Positions 9,474-17,546 of a stretch of DNA of 64,000 nt are shown here, in pieces. Each line of letters begins with the position of its first letter. Position 1 is the stretch's first letter. Under the pieces are notes generated by a model. That model saw nothing but the letters and a program-made list of their open reading frames with translations. It was not told the DNA's origin and searched no databases. Location of the stretch: NCBI GenBank assembly GCA_025062105.1, contig JANXAQ010000156.1:1-64000 (forward strand), given 5' to 3'. The translations under genes were made by a program, and so were the position numbers. Source of the stretch: Thermoguttaceae bacterium. GTDB lineage: Bacteria > Planctomycetota > Planctomycetia > Pirellulales > Thermoguttaceae.

Positions 9474-10466
9474 ATGACCCCATCCCCCTTAACACCTCAC
9501 TACATTCTTTACTCCTCCTCGGATCCGGTAAAAAAAACCTGGCGATTTTCTATCTGCTCAACCAAAGGGGCCACGCTGCTGGAAGTCTCGGATCGGGAAC
9601 CGGATGCCCCAGCCGACCGATTGGCCCTCCTAGCGGTGGTTCTGGGGTTAGAGGCCTTAGAACAGCCCTCCCATATTATCTTGTGTACCCCTAGTCGATA
9701 TGTGCAAGAAGGCATTCAGTTTGGAGTACCCGAATGGCGGGCTAACGGTTGGCAGTGGGAATATTTCGGCCAGATGGTGCCGGTCAAACACCGGGATCTT
9801 TGGCAACGAGTGGAACGAGCGATGCGATTCCATCGGGTGGAATGCCGATCTTGGCGATTTGACCCCCCGCATAAAGCCTTATTTGCCAAAAGAGCATTAC
9901 CCCCGCAAAAGCCGGTAGGTACCTCCGCCGTTTGCTTCTCTAGGGGACAACCAGCTGAGAGCAAACGCCTCTGCCCTCCTGGGCCAGGTCATTGTGCTGT
10001 TTCCCATCTCCAGCGCACGATCCCTTTCCCCCATGAACAACTTCCGGAAGATCTGCCAAGGGGGCAAAAGGTCAATGAACAGGCAGTTTGGGGCAGAGTA
10101 GAGGAATCCCAACCAAACTCCAAAAGCTTTTCATCTGTCAAGCTGGGGGCTGGATTGGCCCTCAATGGCTCGGAACACTCCTACCCGAGTTTCCGTCCAG
10201 TGGCAGCCTTTAAAAAAACCGCTCCTCTTTCTCCTTCCCAGTTTGAAAATTCAGAAAATAACCTTCTCCTGACGGGAGCGGTGAATCCCGTGGTTCATTC
10301 TCAGCAGCGGCTTGGCGGCTTGGAGGAAGGCCCTCCCAGAGAAAGGGGTTTCCCTTTAGGCAGAGGGGTTGGGCGTCTATTCCACCGGGCAATCCGAAAG
10401 TTTTGGGCCATTCTGGGAAAACTGTTTCCAACCGAACCCTCCGATCCGTCCGGCGGAGGTCTATGA
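9474..10466 (+). CDS. RNase HI-fold protein lacking the catalytic carboxylates
   Basis: 330 residues from the ATG at 9474, chosen because AAGGAG (9461-9466) stands 7 nt before it. Residues about 1-130 align by eye with RNase HI: LALLAVVLGLEALEQP matches the E. coli helix with Glu48, ILCTPSRYVQEGI the strand with Asp70, and NGWQWEYFGQMVPVKHRDLW the handle and PVKNxDLW segment. The Glu48 position is Ala51, the Asp70 position is Pro73, no Asp is seen at the first strand (ILYSSSDP), and the final Asp motif is absent. Metal-dependent RNA cleavage is therefore not expected. Residues 135-330 are low-complexity, Pro/Ser/Gly-rich and of unknown role. From memory, similar proteins occur across Planctomycetota and are often annotated as RNase H. 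A nucleic-acid-binding role is inference. Confidence 0.8.
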   Translation: MTPSPLTPHYILYSSSDPVKKTWRFSICSTKGATLLEVSDREPDAPADRLALLAVVLGLEALEQPSHIILCTPSRYVQEGIQFGVPEWRANGWQWEYFGQMVPVKHRDLWQRVERAMRFHRVECRSWRFDPPHKALFAKRALPPQKPVGTSAVCFSRGQPAESKRLCPPGPGHCAVSHLQRTIPFPHEQLPEDLPRGQKVNEQAVWGRVEESQPNSKSFSSVKLGAGLALNGSEHSYPSFRPVAAFKKTAPLSPSQFENSENNLLLTGAVNPVVHSQQRLGGLEEGPPRERGFPLGRGVGRLFHRAIRKFWAILGKLFPTEPSDPSGGGL

Positions 10467-10579
10467 GGGGAGCCGGGTGAAGATAGGGAAAACGAGCGGG
10501 TTGCGGGAGGTTTTCCAGAAAGAACAATAAAATAGGCAAACCAGGCAAAATGGCGAGATTTCAGAGAAAAATTAACCGA

Positions 10580-10607
10580 TTGACATGATGCAATCATAGG
10601 GTACTGT
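10580..10607 (+). promoter_or_regulatory. Possible sigma-70 promoter for glgB
   Basis: TTGACA at 10580-10585, a 16-nt spacer and TACTGT at 10602-10607, about 60 bp before the glgB start. The -35 box is perfect, the -10 box weak. Not tested. Confidence 0.35.
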
Positions 10608-10669
10608 TCTAAAAAAGGGGCTTTGGGTAAATTGTGTTATATAGAGAAATGGCGCAAGGAGGCATTTTC

Positions 10670-12886
10670 GTGCGTAGCACAGCACCTTTGGATCAGATCA
10701 GGCTACTGTTAGAACAACGACACGAAAATCCTTTTGCGATTCTTGGGCCTCATGAGGTGGAAGCCGATGGCCAAAAGATGTTGGCCATCCGGGCGTATTT
10801 ACCTCATTGCAGTCAGGCTTGGGTGGTGGACGGCCCCCATGGGCAGGAGATTTGCCGACCGATGCGGCGGATCCACCCGGCCGGAGTCTTTGAAGTCCTC
10901 TGCCCCCCCAATGGCAATGGGCATCCTCACTATCAACTGCGGGTTACCGACGCCAGTGGGAACACGACCACCATGCACGACCCCTACCGATTCCCACCCC
11001 TGCTAACGGACTACGATCTGTATCTTCTGAACGAGGGGAAACACTATCGGGCCTATGAGAAGCTCGGCGCCCAATTGCGTACGATTGACGGGGTAGATGG
11101 TGTCAATTTTGCGGTCTGGGCGCCGAATGCTACCAGTGTGAGCGTGATTGGGGATTTTAACGGCTGGGATGGCCGACGCCACCCGATGCGCAAACACATT
11201 CCGGCCGGCTTTTGGGAGCTGTTTATTCCTGGACTCGGCGAAGGAACACTTTATAAGTATCAGATTCGCTATCACGATCGAGTTTGGGACAAGGCGGATC
11301 CGTTTGGTTTTGCTGCCGAGCTACCTCCTCGGACAGCTTCGAAGGTAGTGGATCTAAACCGATATAAATGGCATGATGCGGAGTGGCTGGCCCGACGGGC
11401 ACAGACCGATTGGTTCCGAAAGCCGATCTTGATTTATGAGGTGCATTTGGGCAGTTGGCGTCGGCCGGGCGATGATCCTCGACGGTGGATGACCTACCGG
11501 GAATTGGCCCATCAGTTAGTCGAATATGTCAAGCAGATGGGCTACACCCATATTGAGCTTCTCCCGATAAGTGAGCATCCGCTTACAGCAAGTTGGGGTT
11601 ATCAAACCACCGGCTATTATGCGGTTACCAGCCGATACGGTACCCCCCATGATTTCATGTATTTCGTCGATCTTTGTCATCAAAATGGCATCGGCGTGAT
11701 TATCGACTGGGTGCCGGCACATTTTCCGAAAGACGGTCATGGTTTGGCCCGTTTCGACGGCACCGCCCTATACGAACACGAAGACCCCCGGCAAGGTGAA
11801 CACAAAGACTGGGGGACCCTGATTTTCAACTACGGTCGGCATGAAGTCCGTAATTTCCTGGTGGCTAACGCCCTGTTCTGGTTTGATAAATACCATGTCG
11901 ATGGCATTCGGGTGGATGCCGTTGCCTCGATGCTCTATCTGGACTATAGCCGACGGGATGGCGAATGGATTCCCAACGAATACGGCGGCCGGGAAAACCT
12001 CAAAGCGATCGCCTTCCTCCGGGAGATGAACGAGCAGGTGCATTTGCAATTTCCTGGAGTGCTGACGATCGCGGAGGAATCGACGGCTTGGCCGAGCGTG
12101 TCTCGGCCCACCTATGTGGGCGGCCTGGGTTTTAGCATGAAGTGGAACATGGGCTGGATGAACGACACGCTCCGTTACATGCGGCACGATCCGATCCATC
12201 GGAAATATCATCATGATGAACTGACATTCAGTCTCATCTATGCCTTCCATGAAAACTTCGTCCTGCCGCTTTCTCACGATGAAGTGGTTCATGGAAAAGG
12301 CTCGCTTTTGGGCAAAATGCCCGGCGACCTCTGGCAACGGTTTGCCAACCTCCGGCTCCTGTTAAGCTACATGTGGACGCATCCAGGAAAAAAGCTTTTG
12401 TTCATGGGAAGCGACTTCGGCCAATGGAATGAATGGGATTTCGACTCCAGCTTGCAGTGGGACCTTTTGCAATGGGAGCCCCACCAAGGCGTCCATAAGA
12501 TGGTGGCTGACCTCAATCGGCTGGTGCAGCGGGAACCAGCTCTGCATGAAGTGGATTTTGACGGCCGAGGCTTTGAATGGATCGACTGCCACAATTACGA
12601 AGACAGCACTCTGAGCTATATTCGACGGGCCTTGGATCCGAACGATTATCTTGTGGTGGCCTGCAATTTTACGCCGGTGCCTCGGTTTCGGCATCGGTTA
12701 GGAGTGCCGGAACTCTGTTGGTATGAAGAAATCTTCAACTCAGATTCTATGTATTACGGTGGCAGCAATCTGGGCAATGGCCCGGGCGTTCAGGCCGAAC
12801 CAATCCCCAACCACGGCCGGCCCGCCTCTATCCAGGTTGTGCTACCGCCGCTGGCCACCATCATCCTCAAACCCCGTCGAGGCTAA
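10670..12886 (+). CDS. glgB: 1,4-alpha-glucan branching enzyme
   Basis: Cuts alpha-1,4 glucan chains and rejoins them as alpha-1,6 branches in glycogen (GH13, subfamily 9 type). 738 residues from GTG at 10670, chosen because AAGGAGG (10656-10662) lies 7 nt upstream; an upstream GTG at 10634 has no such site. Order: an N-terminal segment ([13 protein letters not shown]), a CBM48-like sandwich (about 140-225, [20 protein letters not shown]), the catalytic barrel and a C-terminal beta domain. The nucleophile is Asp416 in [10 protein letters not shown], acid/base Glu469 in TIAEEST, stabiliser Asp537 in LSHDEVVHG; their spacing equals E. coli GlgB (405/458/526). No other glycogen gene is in the window, so it stands alone. 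Family assignment is secure. Confidence 0.97.
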   Translation: MRSTAPLDQIRLLLEQRHENPFAILGPHEVEADGQKMLAIRAYLPHCSQAWVVDGPHGQEICRPMRRIHPAGVFEVLCPPNGNGHPHYQLRVTDASGNTTTMHDPYRFPPLLTDYDLYLLNEGKHYRAYEKLGAQLRTIDGVDGVNFAVWAPNATSVSVIGDFNGWDGRRHPMRKHIPAGFWELFIPGLGEGTLYKYQIRYHDRVWDKADPFGFAAELPPRTASKVVDLNRYKWHDAEWLARRAQTDWFRKPILIYEVHLGSWRRPGDDPRRWMTYRELAHQLVEYVKQMGYTHIELLPISEHPLTASWGYQTTGYYAVTSRYGTPHDFMYFVDLCHQNGIGVIIDWVPAHFPKDGHGLARFDGTALYEHEDPRQGEHKDWGTLIFNYGRHEVRNFLVANALFWFDKYHVDGIRVDAVASMLYLDYSRRDGEWIPNEYGGRENLKAIAFLREMNEQVHLQFPGVLTIAEESTAWPSVSRPTYVGGLGFSMKWNMGWMNDTLRYMRHDPIHRKYHHDELTFSLIYAFHENFVLPLSHDEVVHGKGSLLGKMPGDLWQRFANLRLLLSYMWTHPGKKLLFMGSDFGQWNEWDFDSSLQWDLLQWEPHQGVHKMVADLNRLVQREPALHEVDFDGRGFEWIDCHNYEDSTLSYIRRALDPNDYLVVACNFTPVPRFRHRLGVPELCWYEEIFNSDSMYYGGSNLGNGPGVQAEPIPNHGRPASIQVVLPPLATIILKPRRG

Positions 12887-12958
12887 ACAAAGCATTATCC
12901 ACAGTTCAGTATCCCTCTTCTTGTTTTCGCAGGAAGGGCCCCGATGCTAATATTTACA

Positions 12959-13146
12959 GGAACCTCTGCAAAATACTGAACATATAGTGAACTTTATGGA
13001 CTCTTGATTCTATAGCCATTCGGTCCTTCTATCCGAATACCTACTATCTATTGGATGCTAGCAATGCTCGAACTCTATATGTGGTGTTAGAGGAAGGACA
13101 TCGAAAATCGTATCAAAATATCCCCCTTGAATTATGCAGAGGTTCC
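12959..13146. repeat. Element B, copy B4
   Basis: Well-preserved copy: GGAACCTCTGCAAAAT at left, ATTATGCAGAGGTTCC at right, GAACATATAGTGAACTTTAT inside. Flanks TACA and TATA agree at 3 of 4. Confidence 0.9.
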
Positions 13147-13154
13147 TATATAAG

Positions 13155-13292
13155 ATTGATTTTTGCCATTTTTCCTAACTATGTTTGTCCCCACCAGGTA
13201 CGACGAAGCATCCTTCTGTTCACCCAATTAATAATTTCAAGCACTTAGAGCTTTCCTCTTTTGCCAGGAGGCCACAAATGGCAAAAGTCGAG
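13155..13292. repeat. Element A, copy A7
   Basis: Left end ATTGATTTTTGCCATTTTTC, right end AAATGGCAAAAGTCGAG. The target duplication ATAAG is perfect (13150-13154 and 13293-13297). Confidence 0.9.
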
Positions 13293-13296
13293 ATAA

Positions 13297-13636
13297 GAAA
13301 CTTCTGCAAAATCGGAAACATATAGTGAACACCTGAGCTTTTGATTCTATAGCCGTTCCGGGCTTCTCTCCGACCACCTACTGGCTATTGGGTGCTGCAA
13401 TGCTCGCACTCTAGATATTGCGTTCGAGGGAAGATCGGCCAACATGATATAAACTCGACTTTTCCCAATTTCCAGGGTGCTGCCCCTTTGGGATATCCTC
13501 TCCCTTTGAAAATATTGGAGTTAGGGAATTTACTGAACAAAGAATCTTCAAAACCTAAGTCCTTGAAATAAAAGACATTACAAAAAACGGCAAAAGTTGA
13601 GATAAAAATATCCCCTTTCCATTATGCAGAGATTCC
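13297..13636. repeat. Element B, copy B5, split by A8
   Basis: Left half 13297-13453 (GAAACTTCTGCAAAATC ... CATGATATAAA), right part 13607-13636 (AATATCCCC ... GCAGAGATTCC). Flanked by ATAA on both sides (13293-13296, 13637-13640). Element A8 sits inside with its own duplication. Confidence 0.88.
13454..13601. repeat. Element A, copy A8, nested inside B5
   Basis: Ends CTCGACTTTTCCCAATTTC and ACGGCAAAAGTTGAG, inverted orientation. A perfect 5-bp duplication ATAAA at 13449-13453 and 13602-13606 lies within B5 sequence; removing A8 and one copy restores the B consensus. Confidence 0.92.
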
Positions 13637-13772
13637 ATAAAATCCCTTCGGGCGCCATGGACCAGTCTGTCCTACAATGCCAGTCTGTGCTACAATGGGA
13701 TTTCCATAAAATCCCATTTGGCCCTAAGGGCCCAGCTGGCCCACAATGCAAGACCGGCCTCAGATGCCCAGA
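13633..13772. repeat. Local imperfect tandem repeat
   Basis: CAGTCTGTCCTACAATGC (13663-13680) is followed directly by CAGTCTGTGCTACAATGG (13681-13698), with a third degraded form near 13732. TTCCATAAAATCCC also occurs twice, about 70 bp apart (13633, 13702). It lies upstream of the beta-helix gene. Confidence 0.6.
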
Positions 13773-13868
13773 TGGCCGACTTCGTGGCGAGGAACAACTT
13801 CGCTATATGATGGGAAAGTAAATGAAGAGCGGGCTTCACAACATAGATGCACCTAGGAGGAAACTTCG

Positions 13869-15854
13869 ATGGACCATAAAGCAGACCGATTGGGGACCAG
13901 ATGGTATTGGAATCGGCACGGGGCGGTTATTGTGGGGCTGGGATTGCTGGCCATCGGGATCCCTGCGGTTAGCGGAGCGTCTGGCCAGGAGGGGAGGCCG
14001 GGGGTGATCTTCGTTTCGCCCGATGGTGACGATGCCGCTGCAGGTACCCAAGAGGCCCCCTTCCGTACCCTGCAGCGAGCCCAGCAGGCCGTCCGGGAAC
14101 TGAAGAAAACCTGGAAGGAGAAAAAGGATCTGGTTGTGGTTCTTCGAGGCGGGGTCTATCGACTGGAAAGCCCGATCGTCTTTGGGCCGGAAGATTCTGG
14201 CGGCAAAGATTGGGACGTTGTCTATCGGGCTGCCGATGGCGAAGAAGTCATTCTCAGCGGTGGCAAACTGGTGAATGGTTGGAAGCAAGAGGAGGGCGGT
14301 TTGTGGTCGGCCGAAGCGGATCTAAAGCCGTTTCGGCAGCTTTATATCGGCGGGCGTCGAGCGGTCCGTGCCCGGAGCGGCAAATTGCCCGAAAACCCCG
14401 CACCCTATCGCTGGGAATTCCTCCACGATCCTTCCAAAGAAGGCGGACTGCCTGACGCCGACTTCCTCCACTACGAAGGCTTCCGCACCTCATGGACCGA
14501 AATGGCCCAATGGAAAAATCAACAGGATGTGGAGCTTTCCTTCCTCAATGTCTGGAGCCACATGCGCTATAAGGTCCGAGCCATTCGCCAAGAGGGCGAT
14601 GCGGCTTTGCTGCTCATGCTCCAGCCGTACTTCTTGCATGGCCGGGCCAAAGAAGGCAGGCAGGTCAATTTACCGGCTTGGGTGGAAAATGCCCGGGAGC
14701 TATTAGATCAACCGGGGGAATGGTACTATGATCAACCGGCTCGGCGTCTCTACTACCTGCCTCGGCCGGGCGAAGACCTGGGCCAACAGGAAGTGATTGC
14801 CCCGCAGTTGGAGCGGCTTTTGATCGTCCAGGGTGTCCCAGGTCGACCTGTGCGCCGCCTCCGCTTCGAAGGCCTTCTGTTTGCCGAAAGCAACTGGGCC
14901 TTGCCCAATCGGATCGGTCATGCCGACATGCAAGCCAATTTTACGTTGGATTCCCACTCCCCCAAGCTTGAAGTCCGTCTAGGCGGGCTGGTTCAGGTCC
15001 ATAATGAATATCGGAAAAGTCCCGGCGCGGTTCTTTTGCGCATGGCCGAGCAAGTGGTCTTTGACCGTTGCACGTTCACCAGGCTTGGACATGCCGGCAT
15101 CGATATCGAACAAGGCTCTCGACGGAATCAGATTATCGGTTGCCATTTTTATGATATTTCGGGCAGTGCGATTCAGGTAGGTGATGTGGGGCCGGAAGAC
15201 CATCATCCCAGCGACTCAGCTCGGATTGTCTGCGATAATACGATTGCCAACTGTTTGATCCATGATTGCTGCCTGGAGTACATGGGAGGAGTGGGCGTCT
15301 TTGTCGGCTACACCACTCGGACGGTCATCCGAAACAACGAAATCTGCCGATTGCCCTATACAGGTGTTTCTGTTGGTTGGGGCTGGGGGGAAGAAGATGC
15401 TGGTGGCGGCGCCTATTGGCAGCCGTTCTTCTACGACACTCCTACCCCTTCCAGAGAAAATCTGATCCTTCGGAACCATATACATCATGTGATGCGGCCC
15501 ATGCAGGACGGCGCCGGCATCTACACCCTGGGCCGACAACCCGGCGCCCAAATCTTGGAAAATTACATCCACGATAACCCCGGCGAACCTGGCGGCATCT
15601 ACCTAGACGAAGGTAGCGCCGAAATTACCGTCCAGAATAACCTGGTAGTCGGTGTGCCCAAAGGTCTGTTCTTCAACAACCACGCCCAGGATCGCCATCT
15701 GACCTGCAAAGTGGAAAACAATTACATCCATGAAGAAAAACCACCGGCCCAGTGGAAACCCGAAGAACAAAAGATCATCCAGTCTGCCGGCCTGGAGGAA
15801 AAATATAAGGACCTGCTCCAAAAGCAACAGAAGTGGTTAGCCGAATCGGAGTAA
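13869..15854 (+). CDS. Secreted right-handed parallel beta-helix protein, GH141-like
   Basis: 661 residues; AGGAGG lies 8 nt before the ATG. A long N-terminal signal region (basic start, hydrophobic AVIVGLGLLAIGIPAVSG about 19-36) predicts export. The mature N-terminus reads VIFVSPDGDDAAAGTQEAPF then TLQRAQQAVREL and VVVLRGGVYRLESPIVFGPE, the opening of pectate-lyase-like beta-helix proteins of the GH141 kind; GGRRAVRARSGKLPENP fits the inserted sandwich. From about 395 the helix coils repeat (VFDRCTFTRLGHAGIDIEQG, IIGCHFYDISGSAIQVGD, NTIANCLIHDCCLEYMGGVG). GH141 members act on pectic fucose or xylan; which glycan is used here cannot be told, and no catalytic residue is assigned. It stands as a single gene between clusters of repeats. 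Confidence 0.85.
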   Translation: MDHKADRLGTRWYWNRHGAVIVGLGLLAIGIPAVSGASGQEGRPGVIFVSPDGDDAAAGTQEAPFRTLQRAQQAVRELKKTWKEKKDLVVVLRGGVYRLESPIVFGPEDSGGKDWDVVYRAADGEEVILSGGKLVNGWKQEEGGLWSAEADLKPFRQLYIGGRRAVRARSGKLPENPAPYRWEFLHDPSKEGGLPDADFLHYEGFRTSWTEMAQWKNQQDVELSFLNVWSHMRYKVRAIRQEGDAALLLMLQPYFLHGRAKEGRQVNLPAWVENARELLDQPGEWYYDQPARRLYYLPRPGEDLGQQEVIAPQLERLLIVQGVPGRPVRRLRFEGLLFAESNWALPNRIGHADMQANFTLDSHSPKLEVRLGGLVQVHNEYRKSPGAVLLRMAEQVVFDRCTFTRLGHAGIDIEQGSRRNQIIGCHFYDISGSAIQVGDVGPEDHHPSDSARIVCDNTIANCLIHDCCLEYMGGVGVFVGYTTRTVIRNNEICRLPYTGVSVGWGWGEEDAGGGAYWQPFFYDTPTPSRENLILRNHIHHVMRPMQDGAGIYTLGRQPGAQILENYIHDNPGEPGGIYLDEGSAEITVQNNLVVGVPKGLFFNNHAQDRHLTCKVENNYIHEEKPPAQWKPEEQKIIQSAGLEEKYKDLLQKQQKWLAESE

Positions 15855-16055
15855 GCCCCGCCGGACGAAAATAGCGATCCTTCCACGGGTCGAAATCCTC
15901 GTCTCTACCTACCTTGCTGTGCTTTCTTAAAAAAACGTCCTAACTGCTTAAATTACAAGAAGTTAGGGTTACTGGCTTTGGGAGGTCCCAAAATCCTAAT
16001 TCCCGAAACGCCAACAGGTTAGAACAATCGTCCTTGACAGTGTTTAGAAAAGTCG
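15855..16055. other. Intergenic stretch
   Basis: Only a short internally deleted A-like piece (CCTAACTGCTTAAATTACAA, about 15938-15966). TTGACA at 16033-16038 has no convincing -10 box. Confidence 0.4.
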
Positions 16056-16227
16056 GAACACTTTAGTCGAGGGGAGGGAGTGTTGATTTTGGGTCCAAAA
16101 GTTGCCTTACAATTGCCATTCCCGCGGAAGCGGGAATCCAGATTTTTTTCTCCAGTGTTTTTGACGAACTGGATCCCTGCTTTCGCGGGGATGACAAGGA
16201 CGGCTTCTCCGTTCGGCTGAAGTGTTA
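16056..16227. repeat. Element E2 carrying hairpin repeat D
   Basis: Left boundary GAACACTTTAGTCGAG, right boundary GTTCGGCTGAAGTGTTAC, imperfectly inverted. Inside, 16115-16201 holds two hairpins: ATTCCCGC/GCGGGAAT at 16118-16137 and a second ATCCC...GGGGAT at about 16173-16197. This is the repeat whose chance translation gives VIPAKAGIQ peptides in many genomes. Confidence 0.75.
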
Positions 16228-16265
16228 CAGAAAGTATAGGACCTTCCCGCCGCTTTATCCCAACC

Positions 16266-17321
16266 ATGAACCGAATCCTTTCTCTACTTACGAATCTTTT
16301 CCCGGTGTGGGTTTTGGTGGGCGGGACGTTGGCGTTAGTCCACCCTACTTGGTTCACCTGGTTTAGTGGGCCGTGGATCACCTGGGGATTGGCGGTGATC
16401 ATGCTTGGCATGGGCATTACGCTCAGCCTGGATGATTTCAAAGCGGTGCTCAAAACGCCTTGGGGGGTGGCCGTAGGCTTCGTGGGTCAATACACCATCA
16501 TGCCTCTGTTAGGTTGGAGCATAGCTCGGCTTTTTGAACTGCCGACGCCGCTGGCCGTTGGATTGATTTTGGTCTCCTGTTGTCCGGGCGGCACAGCCTC
16601 CAATGTGGTAACGTATCTGGCCGGGGCCAATGTCCCGCTATCGGTACTGATGACCATGTGCTCGACGTTTGGGGCGATTGTGATGACACCGATATTGACC
16701 GATTGGCTGGCTGGCGCCTATGTGCCGGTGCCTGCCTGGGAGATGTTCCTCAGCACTTTGCAGATTGTGTTAGCACCGTTGGTCTTGGGACTAGTGCTGC
16801 ATCACCTTACCCCTCGGATAGTGAAACTGGTTTTGCCGGTAGCGCCGCTCGTCTCGGTGGTAACCATTGTGCTTATCTGTGCAAGTATTATTGGCAGCAG
16901 TGCCGAGGACCTGAAACAATCAGGCTTCCGGATTCTGCTGGCGGTGGTATTACTTCATGTAGGTGGATTTTTGTTGGGATATGTGTTTGCCTGGCTGTTG
17001 CGCTTTAGCCGACGGGACTGCCGCACCATTTCCATCGAAGTCGGAATGCAGAACTCCGGCCTAGGCGCCAGCTTGGCGAAGAAACATTTTCCGGAAATGC
17101 CTTCGGCAGCGTTGCCGTGTGCCATCTCGGCCACCTGTCATTCTGTAATTGGTAGCCTGTTGGCCGGTCTGTGGCGATTGGTACCGACGCCTGAGCCGAT
17201 CAAACCGCCGAAATTGGCTCCTGGAACCCCATCTGAGGAGTCCGCCCTCCTAACCAAGCAGTTTGCTCCAGCAACAGGCAGCTCTCGCAATAGCCTCGGC
17301 CCCTTCCACCCAACCCCCTAG
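16266..17321 (+). CDS. Bile acid:sodium symporter (BASS) family transporter
   Basis: 351 residues, inner-membrane protein with about nine or ten hydrophobic segments (first VWVLVGGTLALVHPTWF). Family signatures: LAVIMLGMGITLSLDDFKAV (about 42-61), LVSCCPGGTASNVVTYLAGA (about 101-120, the crossover region with the Na+ site) and IEVGMQNSGLGASLAKKHFP (about 257-276, the second crossover). BASS proteins couple Na+ entry to uptake of organic acids or sterols; bacterial members carry substrates such as pantoate or pyruvate, so the substrate stays open. A hydrophilic tail of about 45 residues follows the last segment. The gene is convergent with the Nramp-like gene, with one B element between them. 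Confidence 0.92.
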   Translation: MNRILSLLTNLFPVWVLVGGTLALVHPTWFTWFSGPWITWGLAVIMLGMGITLSLDDFKAVLKTPWGVAVGFVGQYTIMPLLGWSIARLFELPTPLAVGLILVSCCPGGTASNVVTYLAGANVPLSVLMTMCSTFGAIVMTPILTDWLAGAYVPVPAWEMFLSTLQIVLAPLVLGLVLHHLTPRIVKLVLPVAPLVSVVTIVLICASIIGSSAEDLKQSGFRILLAVVLLHVGGFLLGYVFAWLLRFSRRDCRTISIEVGMQNSGLGASLAKKHFPEMPSAALPCAISATCHSVIGSLLAGLWRLVPTPEPIKPPKLAPGTPSEESALLTKQFAPATGSSRNSLGPFHPTP

Positions 17322-17350
17322 CCAATCGAGCTTAACTTTTTTTGGATAAT

Positions 17351-17540
17351 GGAACCTCTGCATAATTCAAAGGGGATATTTTTATACCATTGTGGCTGAT
17401 CCTTCCTCTAACACAATATATAGGGGTGCCAGGATTGCTAGCCCACAATAGATAGTAGGGGGCCTGGGAGGACAACGGAACGATTAGAGAATCAAAAGTG
17501 CATAAAGTTCACTGGATGTTCAGAATTTTGCAGAGGTTCC
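17351..17540. repeat. Element B, copy B6
   Basis: Complete: GGAACCTCTGCATAATTC at left, TTTTGCAGAGGTTCC at right. Target duplication TAAT at 17347-17350 and 17541-17544. It lies between two convergent genes. Confidence 0.92.
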
Positions 17541-17546
17541 TAATCT

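Noticed and set aside
16019-16453. Minus-strand frame containing VIPAKAGIQ
   Set aside because: This peptide comes from the hairpin repeat D; such frames are a known annotation artefact.
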